Below are positions 1-5,934 of a DNA stretch of 5,958 nt, piece by piece (within the stretch, counting starts at the first letter, position 1; each line of letters starts with the position of its first letter). The notes below the pieces were generated by a model. The model saw only the letters and a program-made list of their open reading frames with translations. It made no database searches and was not told the DNA's origin. The position numbers and the translations under genes are program-made. The DNA is from an uncultured bacterium (lineage in GTDB: Bacteria > Actinomycetota > Coriobacteriia > Coriobacteriales > Atopobiaceae), in assembly GCA_905214175.1 (NCBI GenBank), contig CAJMLD010000106.1:1-5958 (forward strand), in the 5' to 3' direction.

Positions 1-83
1 GCGGCCTCGGCTATGCGCTGGAGAATCTCCTCCCTGCGCTCGACGAGAAACGCCGCGTAGCGCTCGTCCTCTGTTTCGTCCAT
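1..83 (-). CDS. YggS/PROSC-family PLP-binding protein, N-terminal fragment (runs off window)
   Basis: Only the first 27 codons are in the window, starting MDETEDERYAAFLVERREEI and continuing as a charged amphipathic helix up to the left edge. YggS-family proteins (pyridoxal-phosphate homeostasis, alanine-racemase-like fold) commonly begin with a similar helix before their conserved strand and PLP lysine, which lie outside the window. The identification rests mainly on position: yfiH/pgeF followed by yggS downstream of ftsZ is a well-known actinobacterial order. The ATG is preceded at 10 nt by GGGAG (94-98), and an upstream ATG at 98-100 is out of frame. The product would be cytosolic and is thought to buffer PLP and amino-acid/keto-acid metabolism. 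No catalytic residue is visible, so the family call is inference. Confidence 0.6.
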   Translation of the reverse strand, partial: MDETEDERYAAFLVERREEILQRIAEA

Positions 84-93
84 CGGTGACCAG

Positions 94-98
94 CTCCC
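94..98 (-). promoter_or_regulatory. Ribosome binding site of the yggS-like gene
   Basis: The minus strand reads GGGAG 10 nt before the ATG at 81-83. It lies in the 55-bp gap after the pgeF stop and supports this ATG as the start. No separate promoter or terminator is evident in this gap, so the gene is probably cotranscribed with pgeF. Confidence 0.55.
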
Positions 99-138
99 AT
101 TACCTCGATGAAAAACCACGCCCAAAGGGCGACCCTCG

Positions 139-945
139 CTACTCCCCCACCATCACGGCCATGGCGCCGTGGCGCCCGCATGACCCGTGCTCGGCCCGGT
201 ACGAGAAGAACCTCTCGGTTGCCGACGCGGTCGAGACATCACAACAGGTGATGGAACTCCTGGGGACCCCAGCGTCCACGAGTGCACCTACAACGGCCAC
301 CCCAAGGTCGAGGTTGCGCTCACCCCAAATGACGCCTGGCCCAAACTCGGCCGAGAAACGGTCCGCAAGCTCGGGCGAGACCTCGTAGTCCTCGCGCCCG
401 ATGTGGGGACCAACGTAGGCAAGGACCTGCGAGACGGACGAGCCGGTCTCCGCAGCAAGGGCCCGCGCCGCCTTGGCGCTTATCCGGGCGATGGTTCCCC
501 GCCATCCGGAGTGCGCCACGGCAAAGCCACCGGGCGCCACGAGGATCACGGGCACGCAGTCCGCAAAGCAGAGCAGCACAGGCACCTTGGCGGCCGTGCA
601 GACGATTGCGTCTGCGCCCGAAGCCGCATCGGCCTGGGCGGCTCGGACGGCGCCCGCGTCTGCGGATCGAACCACGACGATCCTGTCGCCATGCACCTGG
701 TGCGGGTTCACGAGCGCGTCAGCGCAGCCCTCCGCCCCGAGCGCAGCAAGAGCACGGCGGCGGTTCTCGGCCACTGAGGACGGATCGTCTCCACAGGCGC
801 TTCCCAGGTTGAGGGAGGCGTAGCAGCCCGTGGAGACGCCGCCCGTACGCTCCGTGAACGCAAGAGCGACCCCCTGGGGGACGGTAACGTCCCCCAGAAG
901 GGTCACGCCGTGCGACTGGTACCTTGTGAGCGTGGGCTCGGACAT
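139..945 (-). CDS. pgeF: Peptidoglycan editing factor / laccase-domain purine nucleoside phosphorylase (YfiH family)
   Basis: This 268-residue protein has the full YfiH/PgeF (DUF152, multi-copper polyphenol oxidoreductase laccase) layout: FTERTGGVS at 30-38, HQVHGD at 82-87, FADCVPVIL at 127-135, AHSGWRGT at 144-151, YVGPHIGREDYEV at 177-189 and a C-terminal FFSYR at 246-250. The family's metal ligands correspond to His85, Cys130 and His145. Family members have been reported as purine nucleoside phosphorylase/adenosine deaminase and, in E. coli, as a factor removing wrongly incorporated L-Ser from UDP-MurNAc-peptide. The latter role would fit next to murC, which adds the first residue. The ATG lies 4 nt after the ftsZ stop and no Shine-Dalgarno is visible, so translation is probably coupled to ftsZ. 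Length is normal for the family. The common cysteine-containing version of the GP-IG motif is replaced here by GPHIGRED. Confidence 0.93.
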   Translation of the reverse strand: MSEPTLTRYQSHGVTLLGDVTVPQGVALAFTERTGGVSTGCYASLNLGSACGDDPSSVAENRRRALAALGAEGCADALVNPHQVHGDRIVVVRSADAGAVRAAQADAASGADAIVCTAAKVPVLLCFADCVPVILVAPGGFAVAHSGWRGTIARISAKAARALAAETGSSVSQVLAYVGPHIGREDYEVSPELADRFSAEFGPGVIWGERNLDLGVAVVGALVDAGVPRSSITCCDVSTASATERFFSYRAEHGSCGRHGAMAVMVGE

Positions 946-949
946 GGCG

Positions 950-2083
950 CTAGATGCGGCTGCGCTTCAGGAAGTCGGGGATATCGAACTCCTTGTTGTC
1001 ACCGCTCGCCGCGGGGGCAGCGGGACGGCTCGCGGGAGCCGGCGCGCTGTAGGGACGCTGCTTTGACTTGGACGCCTGAGACTGCGGACGAGCCACCGGC
1101 ATGGTGGGCAGCGTGGGCTGGATGTTGGCATCGTTGAAGCCGGTGGCAATGACGGTGACGCGCACCTGGTCACCGAGGGACTCGTCGACGACGGTACCAA
1201 AGATGATGTTTGCCTCGGGGTCGACATTCTTGGCGACGAGGTCTGCCGCGTCGTTGATCTCCTGGATGCCGAGGTCCTTGTTGCCGGCAATGGAGAGCAG
1301 CACGCGCGTGGCGCCGTCGGTAGAGGTCTCGAGCAGCGGGCTGGAGATGGCCTCGGAGGCGGCGTCGGTTGCACGAGAATCGCCGGAGGCGGTGCCAATG
1401 CCCATCATGGCCGTGCCCGCACCCTTCATGATGGTGCAGACGTCTGCAAAGTCGAGGTTGATAAGACCGGGGACGGTGATGAGGTCCGTGATGCCCTGGG
1501 TGCCCTGGCACAGCACGTCATCGGCCATGCGGAAGGCCTCGAGCATGGTGGTCTTCTTCTCGGAGAGGTCGAGCAGGCGGTCGTTTGGGATCACGATGAG
1601 CGTGTCGACGTTCTCGGAGAGGTTCTTGATGCCCTCGGCCGCAGAGTTGTAGCGCTTGCGGCCCTCGAACGAGAAGGGCTTGGTGACGACGCCCACGGTA
1701 AGGGCGCCCACGTCGTTCTTGGCGATGTCGGCAACGATCGGCGCCGCGCCGGTGCCTGTGCCGCCACCCTCGCCGGCGGTGATGAAGACCATGTCGGAGC
1801 CGGCAAGCGCCTGCTTGATCTCGTCGCGGCTCTCCTCGGCGGCCTCCTGGCCAACCTCAGGGTTGGCGCCGGCGCCCAGGCCCTTGGTGATGTCGGTGCC
1901 AATGTGCACCTTGATGTCCGCATCGGAGATGGCAAGCGCCTGGGCATCGGTGTTGATGGCGACAAACTCGACGCCGCGGATGCCCTCCTCGATCATACGG
2001 TTAACGGCGTTGGTGCCGCCGCCGCCCACGCCAACAACCTTAATCACGGCGAGATAGTTGCTGGGGACCTCGGTGTCCTTCAT
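950..2083 (-). CDS. ftsZ: Cell division protein FtsZ
   Basis: This 377-residue tubulin homologue polymerises with GTP into the cytokinetic Z ring. It shows the N-terminal NYLAVIKVVGVGGGG nucleotide-binding start (9-23), the tubulin signature GGGTGTG (106-112, preceded by Gly-Glu as in actinobacterial FtsZs), and the T7 synergy loop NLDFADV (209-215) with the catalytic acids Asp211 and Asp214. A C-terminal GTPase-activating domain runs to about residue 316. A linker of roughly 45 residues rich in Pro, Ala, Ser and Gln (about 320-363) ends in the conserved C-terminal peptide FDIPDFLKRSRI (366-377), which contacts partners such as SepF. The start chosen is the ATG at 2081-2083, which has a strong AGGAGG. 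A longer in-frame reading from 2149 lacks a ribosome binding site and adds 22 atypical residues. No ftsA lies upstream, as usual in Actinomycetota. The gene probably has its own promoter in the gap upstream. Confidence 0.98.
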   Translation of the reverse strand: MKDTEVPSNYLAVIKVVGVGGGGTNAVNRMIEEGIRGVEFVAINTDAQALAISDADIKVHIGTDITKGLGAGANPEVGQEAAEESRDEIKQALAGSDMVFITAGEGGGTGTGAAPIVADIAKNDVGALTVGVVTKPFSFEGRKRYNSAAEGIKNLSENVDTLIVIPNDRLLDLSEKKTTMLEAFRMADDVLCQGTQGITDLITVPGLINLDFADVCTIMKGAGTAMMGIGTASGDSRATDAASEAISSPLLETSTDGATRVLLSIAGNKDLGIQEINDAADLVAKNVDPEANIIFGTVVDESLGDQVRVTVIATGFNDANIQPTLPTMPVARPQSQASKSKQRPYSAPAPASRPAAPAASGDNKEFDIPDFLKRSRI

Positions 2084-2088
2084 CGTTT

Positions 2089-2095
2089 CCTCCTC
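2089..2095 (-). promoter_or_regulatory. Strong ribosome binding site of ftsZ
   Basis: The minus strand reads GAGGAGG, then a 5-nt spacer, then ATG. This is the best Shine-Dalgarno match in the window. It decides the ftsZ start at 2083 over the upstream in-frame ATG at 2147-2149. Confidence 0.85.
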
Positions 2096-2113
2096 GTTGG
2101 CGGCGGCCCTGTG

Positions 2114-2185
2114 CCAGCGCCCTTGCTGGTGCGTTCGTGCTTCGCTCATGTGACGTTTTTCGTCCAGCCCCCTGAAAAGCGCTGG
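2114..2185 (-). other. ftsZ leader with alternative RNA folds
   Basis: On the minus strand CCAGCGCTTTT (2185-2175) can pair with AAGGGCGCTGG (2124-2114). The helix has 11 bp, two of them G-U. Inside it, GCTGG (2168-2164) can pair with CCAGC (2129-2125), stacking on the first helix with a 6-nt bulge and leaving a loop of about 34 nt. The same segments can instead form two local 5-bp CCAGC/GCTGG hairpins (2164-2185 and 2114-2129), so the two arrangements exclude each other. The structure ends 18 nt before the ftsZ ribosome binding site. Pairings were read by eye; a regulatory role is inference and no known riboswitch class is recognised. Confidence 0.35.
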
Positions 2186-2197
2186 TAGAAACCCTAA

Positions 2198-2207
2198 ACC
2201 TCAGGTT
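2198..2207. repeat. ACCTCAGGTT repeat, copy 1
   Basis: This 10-mer recurs at 2357-2366. With the neighbouring base it forms the odd palindrome AACCT-C-AGGTT (2197-2207). It lies between the candidate ftsZ promoter and the start codon. Two copies within 170 bp on either side of the promoter would suit a protein-binding site, but I do not recognise the motif as that of a known regulator. Confidence 0.4.
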
Positions 2208-2235
2208 AAGCCAGATGCTCCCCACGAAGCGACGT

Positions 2236-2265
2236 ATATTTGCACATTGGGTGCGCTCTCGTCAA
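2236..2265 (-). promoter_or_regulatory. Candidate ftsZ promoter
   Basis: On the minus strand TTGACG (2260-2265) resembles a -35 box. The AT-rich element AAATAT (2236-2241) follows after 18 nt, preceded by TGC like an extended -10. An alternative -10, TATACG (2233-2238), matches better but at 21-nt spacing. A start near 2228 would give a leader of about 145 nt before ftsZ. It is the most promoter-like part of the gap and fits the known practice of ftsZ having its own promoters, but neither -10 box is good. Confidence 0.35.
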
Positions 2266-2279
2266 ACACTTTGTGCAAA
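2239..2279. repeat. Perfect inverted repeat TTTGCACA / TGTGCAAA around the candidate promoter
   Basis: TTTGCACA (2239-2246) and its exact reverse complement TGTGCAAA (2272-2279) are 25 bp apart. On the transcribed strand one arm lies just upstream of the candidate -35 and the other overlaps the candidate -10. The arm centres are 33 bp apart, about three helical turns, so both would lie on roughly the same face of the DNA. This is the arrangement expected of a paired operator; the regulator is not known. Confidence 0.45.
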
Positions 2280-2316
2280 CGGTGAAAATCGCAGGTAAAC
2301 AACACCGTATTTGAGG

Positions 2317-2342
2317 AAGAAAACACTCAAGTAGAGCTTGAG
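2317..2342 (-). terminator. Weak terminator-like hairpin after ftsQ
   Basis: The minus strand has CTCAAG, the loop CTCTA and CTTGAG (2342-2326), a perfect 6-bp stem beginning 17 nt after the ftsQ stop. It is followed by the T-rich run TGTTTTCTT. The stem is short with only half G-C pairs, and the T run is interrupted, so at best it causes partial termination between ftsQ and ftsZ. Confidence 0.3.
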
Positions 2343-2356
2343 ACTAAGAGATTTTT

Positions 2357-2366
2357 ACCTCAGGTT
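2357..2366. repeat. ACCTCAGGTT repeat, copy 2 (overlaps ftsQ stop)
   Basis: This is an identical copy of the 10-mer at 2198-2207. It spans the last codons and the TGA of ftsQ, so part of the sequence is also coding. The palindromic core here is ACCT-C-AGGT. Confidence 0.35.
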
Positions 2367-3529
2367 GCGCTCTGCGTAGAGGTATTCGAACTCGTCGACC
2401 CAGTCTCCGAGGAGCCTGTGGCACCCGTCCCCGCCGTCACGTTGGAAGAATCGATCTTTCGGTACGAGGGGCTCGAGGGCACGCGGACGTTGATGTAAGT
2501 GAGTTCGTTCGGGTACTCAGCAAGCAGGCTCTGGACGACCTCCTCCTTGGAGGAGATGTCCGAGGGAGACCCCAGGGAAATCTCCACTCCGCTTGCGAGG
2601 ACGCACGAGATGCTCGCCTCGCTGGGAGCCGTGAAGCTCACGATCTGGGATGCGAAGTCGGGCGAGAAGCCGTCGAGGTAGCTGCGGACGGCTGTTATCA
2701 CGTCATCGGTAGCCTTGGAGCCCGCCACGGGATCGACGGTTGCGGGCACCCCGGTGATGAGGATGGCTCCCACGGACGTAGCCTTCTCGAGGGCAACGTC
2801 GTCTGCGGACTGATTGTCGGAGACGTCGAGGTTAACAGGCTCGAGCCAGACCTCGCCCTCCCCCAGGTACCACGCGACGCTTCGCGAGCTCATGACCACG
2901 ACCGCCTCAACCGTGCGCTCGGTGACGGAAATCTTGAGCTTGTCGGGGAACTCGCGCTCCACGCTCACCGACTCCACCCAGGGGTTCTTCAGAAGGTTCT
3001 GGGTGATTGTGTTGGTGTCCACGTTGAGAAGGGTCGTGCCTTCCTCGACGTTAGCAAGCTTCTGGATGTCGTCGGCGCTCACGTGGTCGCTCGCCACGGC
3101 ATCGATAGAGGTGATCTGGAAGGTCGAGGTGTTGCTCAGGACGAGAAACACTACGCCCAAAACGGCAGCGACAACGCCGATAACGATCGCGACACGCATG
3201 GCAATGCCCAGGGCACCCGCGGTGCGAACCTGACGTGCGCGCGCCTCCCTGGCCTCGCGCCCGCTCTGAGGCCGAGGTGCTCTCTGCGGCCGGAGGGCAG
3301 ACAGTCGCTCCTGCCTGGGTGCTGACGACGAGACAGGCCTCGCCGGCTTGGGCCTTGGTGCAGCCTTTGGCCTGCGTTGTGCCATTGGGGAGGACTTGGC
3401 GCCTCGCGCTGGACGCGAGGCACGGCTGCGCGGCGCGGGAGCGGGGCGCGAGGGGCGGGACTGACGCCCCTGCGTTGGCCGCCTCGTCGCCTTGCGCGCC
3501 GTTGGCCTTCTTCTCTCATCTGACGCCAT
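2360..3529 (-). CDS. ftsQ: Cell division protein FtsQ (POTRA domain, long basic tail)
   Basis: This is a 389-residue single-pass membrane protein of the divisome, bridging cytoplasmic and extracytoplasmic division proteins (FtsQ/DivIB with FtsL and FtsB). Residues 1-111 form a cytoplasmic tail very rich in Arg, Pro, Ala and Ser. One hydrophobic segment follows (about 113-131, VAIVIGVVAAVLGVVFLVL). The FtsQ-type POTRA domain covers about 137-205, with FQITSIDAV, TTLLNVDTNTI, NPWVESVSVEREFPDKLKI and the ending SVTER. The FtsQ/DivIB beta domain runs to about 350, and a Ser/Thr/Gly-rich tail (about 360-389) lies outside the membrane. The start overlaps the end of murB by 14 nt and has AGGGAG 8 nt upstream. 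The position between murB and ftsZ supports the call. The length exceeds the E. coli protein (276 residues), almost wholly because of the two low-complexity tails. Confidence 0.93.
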   Translation of the reverse strand: MASDERRRPTARKATRRPTQGRQSRPSRPAPAPRSRASRPARGAKSSPMAQRRPKAAPRPKPARPVSSSAPRQERLSALRPQRAPRPQSGREAREARARQVRTAGALGIAMRVAIVIGVVAAVLGVVFLVLSNTSTFQITSIDAVASDHVSADDIQKLANVEEGTTLLNVDTNTITQNLLKNPWVESVSVEREFPDKLKISVTERTVEAVVVMSSRSVAWYLGEGEVWLEPVNLDVSDNQSADDVALEKATSVGAILITGVPATVDPVAGSKATDDVITAVRSYLDGFSPDFASQIVSFTAPSEASISCVLASGVEISLGSPSDISSKEEVVQSLLAEYPNELTYINVRVPSSPSYRKIDSSNVTAGTGATGSSETGSTSSNTSTQSAT

Positions 3530-4457
3530 GCCGTGCTCTCCCTATGCCCCCAAACCCGAGCAGCTTGACCTCGGGCTGGAGGTCAATCTCATACTTGTCG
3601 CGCACAGCGTCGTGGACGTGGCGCATGACCTCCACCACGTCGTGGGCATGCGCCCCGCCATCGTTCACGATGAAGTTGGCGTGGACGTCGGAGACCACGG
3701 CCCCACCCACGCGATAGCCCTTGAGGCCGCATGCCTCGATCATGACCGCCGCGGAACGCGAGCCCGGGTTCCTGAAGACAGAGCCGCAGCAGGGCCTTCC
3801 CATGGGCTGGGACTGGCTGCGACGGCGCAGCCTCTCCTCCACGTCGTGCGCAATGGCGTCATGGTTGCCCGGCTGAAGACGAAACGTGGCCTCGAGAACG
3901 ATTTCGGTGGTAGGCAGCGAGGTCACGCGATAGCCCCACTCGACCTCGGAGGCGGCATGGCGCACCAGCCCCTTGCCCGGACGCAGGCTCACCACGTCCT
4001 CGATGACGGCACCCACCCACTCGTGGCGGGTCCCCGCGTCCATCGAGACGGCTCCACCCACTGTGCCAGGGATGCCGGCGCAGAACTCGAGGCCCGTCAG
4101 CGAGCGCTTCATGGCCTCAGAGACGAGCTTCGAGAGCGGAAGGGCAGCGCCTGCCGTCACGCGGCCATCCTCGGCAAAGCTCATGCGTGAGAACTCGCGG
4201 CCAAGCGTGATGACGCAGCCATCGTAGCCGGTGTCGGCAGCAAGGATGTTGGAGCCCTTGCCCATGACGACCCAGGGCACGCGCTCGGCACGCAGGACCT
4301 CGACGGTCTTTAGCAGGGCCTCGTAGGTGTTCGCGCACACGAAGAGCGCGGCAGGCCCGCCGATGCGGTACGTCGTGCGGTGAGAGAGACGCTCACCACG
4401 GATCACGTCTGCGTCAATGGCCCCCGAGAGGCTCATGTATGCGTTGAAGACGCTCAC
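3516..4457 (-). CDS. murB: UDP-N-acetylenolpyruvoylglucosamine reductase MurB
   Basis: This is a 313-residue cytosolic flavoenzyme that reduces UDP-GlcNAc-enolpyruvate to UDP-MurNAc with NADPH. The FAD-binding half shows TYRIGGPA (29-36), VMGKGSNILAAD (64-75) and GIPGTVGGAVSMDAG (128-142). The C-terminal MurB domain shows CGSVFRNP (224-231) with the likely catalytic Ser226, GLKGYRVGGAVVSDVHANFIVN (244-265) and PEVKLLG (295-301) with the likely catalytic Glu296. Tyr176-Arg177 in the GYR motif match the substrate-binding pair. The overall form is the shorter type II MurB. The start used is a GTG 2 nt after the murC stop, with only a weak GAGAAG upstream. ATG codon 8 (4434-4436) is the alternative but has no better ribosome binding site. 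The end overlaps ftsQ, suggesting coupled translation through murC-murB-ftsQ. Confidence 0.97.
   Translation of the reverse strand: MSVFNAYMSLSGAIDADVIRGERLSHRTTYRIGGPAALFVCANTYEALLKTVEVLRAERVPWVVMGKGSNILAADTGYDGCVITLGREFSRMSFAEDGRVTAGAALPLSKLVSEAMKRSLTGLEFCAGIPGTVGGAVSMDAGTRHEWVGAVIEDVVSLRPGKGLVRHAASEVEWGYRVTSLPTTEIVLEATFRLQPGNHDAIAHDVEERLRRRSQSQPMGRPCCGSVFRNPGSRSAAVMIEACGLKGYRVGGAVVSDVHANFIVNDGGAHAHDVVEVMRHVHDAVRDKYEIDLQPEVKLLGFGGIGRARHGVR
3538..3543 (-). promoter_or_regulatory. Ribosome binding site of ftsQ inside murB
   Basis: The minus strand reads AGGGAG 8 nt before the ftsQ ATG at 3527-3529. It lies within the last codons of murB, so ribosomes ending murB are close to the ftsQ start. 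Confidence 0.6.
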
Positions 4458-4459
4458 GC

Positions 4460-5917
4460 CTACTTCTCGTCTTTCTTCTCGTCACGCTCGCGCATGGCGG
4501 CAATGAACGCGGGGCCAATCTGGGTGACGTCGCCCGCGCCCTGCGTGATGAGCAGGTCGCCCGGACGGCAGGTGTCGCAGAGGTTCTGGATGAGCTCGTG
4601 GCGGTTGGGGACATAGGCCACATCGGGCACCGTGCCCGCCGCCTCGACCTGGGACGAGACGGTCTTGCCAGAGATGCCCGGGATGGGCATCTCGCCTGCC
4701 GAGAACACGTCCATCACGCGCAGGACGTCCACCTTGTCAAAGGCATGCGCAAAGAGCGGCTCGAGCGCCTTGGTGCGGCTGTAGCGGTGCGGCTGGAACA
4801 CGCAGACAATGCGGTCGAAGCCAAGCTGCGAGGCGGCATCGAGCGTGGCAGCGATCTCGGTGGGGTGGTGGCCGTAGTCATCCACCACGGTGACGCCATC
4901 GATGTCGCCCACGTGGGTGAAGCGCCTGCGGGCCCCCTTGAACTCGGAGAGCTTCTCGGCAGCCTGGGCAAGATCTGCCCCAAGGACATCGGCCACGGCG
5001 ATGGCGGCCGTCGCGTTTGCCATGTTGTGGCGACCGGGATTCGACTTGATGGTCACGTCGACCGAGACACCGGATGGGGCCTTCACTGAGAAGCGCATAG
5101 CAAGGCGATGCGGCGCCAGCCCCTCCTCGGGGGTGCAAACGTAGTCGTTGCCCTTGTCGAAGCCGTAGGTCACCACGTGACGGCCGGTCGAGCGAGCAAG
5201 CTCCACGTAGTGGGGGTTGTCGCCGTTCACGACGACCGTGCCGTCCTCGCCAACCAGACCCATGAAGGTGCAGAAGGTCTTCTCGATGTTCTCGAGGGTG
5301 CCGTAGTGGTCGAGGTGGTCGGCCTCAATGTTGGTGACCACCACCACGTTGGGGTTGAGGTAGAGGAAGGAGCCGTCGGACTCGTCTGCCTCGCAGACAA
5401 AGTAGCCGCCCTCGCCGTTCCTGCCGTTGGTGTCGTAGCCCTCGACCACGCCACCAATGAGGAACGAGGGGTCCCAACCAAGGTGGTCGAGCATCGTTGC
5501 GATCATGGACGACGTGGTGGTCTTGCCGTGCGTGCCGGCAACGGCAACGGTGATGGCGTTGTTGGAGAGATACGACAGCATCTTGGCGCGCGGCCAGATG
5601 GGGATGCCCAGCTCGCGGGCACGAACGACCTCGGGGTTGGTCTCGGGGATGGCGCTCGAGATCACAACGACCTCGGGTGAGACGCGGTCGATGGTCGCGG
5701 CACCATGTCCAATGGTCACGTCGATGCCCGCGTCCTCGAGCTCGCGCACGTAGTGGGAGCTCTTGAGGTCGGAGCCGGTGACCTTGCAGCCACGCTTGTT
5801 GAGCACGAGGGCGATGCCGCTCATGCCCGCACCGCCAATGCCCACGAAGTGGGCGCTCGCAATGGCCTTGCCCTTCTCGACGGCATCTTCGCCGGGCTTC
5901 TCCACGTTATTAGCCAT
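4460..5917 (-). CDS. murC: UDP-N-acetylmuramate--L-alanine ligase MurC
   Basis: This is a 485-residue cytosolic Mur ligase that joins the first amino acid, normally L-alanine, to UDP-MurNAc using ATP. Domain 1 (about 20-118) has the Rossmann-type UDP-binding motif GIGGAGMSGIA (26-36). The central ATPase domain has the P-loop GTHGKTTT (128-135), EADESDGSF (176-184) and NIEADHLDHYG (196-206). The C-terminal domain has NPGRHNMANA (293-302), GARRRF (328-333), DDYGHHPTEI (346-355), FQPHRYSRT (374-382) and GAGD (460-463). The HRYSRT-type and DDYxHHPTEI motifs favour MurC over other Mur ligases. Length is normal. The ATG at 5915-5917 is preferred because AAGGGG lies 5 nt upstream; a TTG at 5932, five codons earlier, has no such site. 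It is the first complete gene of the murC-murB-ftsQ unit. Confidence 0.98.
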   Translation of the reverse strand: MANNVEKPGEDAVEKGKAIASAHFVGIGGAGMSGIALVLNKRGCKVTGSDLKSSHYVRELEDAGIDVTIGHGAATIDRVSPEVVVISSAIPETNPEVVRARELGIPIWPRAKMLSYLSNNAITVAVAGTHGKTTTSSMIATMLDHLGWDPSFLIGGVVEGYDTNGRNGEGGYFVCEADESDGSFLYLNPNVVVVTNIEADHLDHYGTLENIEKTFCTFMGLVGEDGTVVVNGDNPHYVELARSTGRHVVTYGFDKGNDYVCTPEEGLAPHRLAMRFSVKAPSGVSVDVTIKSNPGRHNMANATAAIAVADVLGADLAQAAEKLSEFKGARRRFTHVGDIDGVTVVDDYGHHPTEIAATLDAASQLGFDRIVCVFQPHRYSRTKALEPLFAHAFDKVDVLRVMDVFSAGEMPIPGISGKTVSSQVEAAGTVPDVAYVPNRHELIQNLCDTCRPGDLLITQGAGDVTQIGPAFIAAMRERDEKKDEK

Positions 5918-5922
5918 GGCTT

Positions 5923-5928
5923 CCCCTT
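5923..5928 (-). promoter_or_regulatory. Ribosome binding site of murC
   Basis: The minus strand reads GGAAGGGGAAGCC before ATG. The AAGGGG core is 5 nt from the start at 5917 and decides it over the in-frame TTG at 5930-5932. Confidence 0.6.
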
Positions 5929-5934
5929 CCAATG

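Noticed and set aside
187..777. Plus-strand open frame of 196 codons antisense to pgeF
   Set aside because: It has Arg/Gly/His-rich low-quality composition and no motif, and lies opposite a well-supported gene.
1029..1099. Possible frameshift or insertion in the ftsZ C-terminal linker
   Set aside because: The linker of FtsZ is naturally variable and Pro/Ala-rich. The reading frame continues into a proper C-terminal peptide, so nothing is broken.
2084..2149. 22-codon N-terminal extension of ftsZ from the ATG at 2147-2149
   Set aside because: There is no Shine-Dalgarno before that ATG, the added residues are unlike FtsZ N termini, and the ATG at 2083 has a near-ideal AGGAGG.
3492..4190. Long plus-strand open frame of 232 codons antisense to murB
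   Set aside because: It is a shadow of codon bias in a GC-rich gene: the translation has no recognisable domain, and murB on the other strand has all its motifs intact.
5108..5680. Plus-strand open frame of 190 codons antisense to murC, rich in Val and Gly
   Set aside because: Its Val/Gly/His-rich translation is the complement of murC codons; no ribosome binding site or family motif is seen.
5918..5932. TTG start for murC five codons upstream
   Set aside because: The purine-rich ribosome binding site lies within these codons and is placed correctly for the ATG at 5917.
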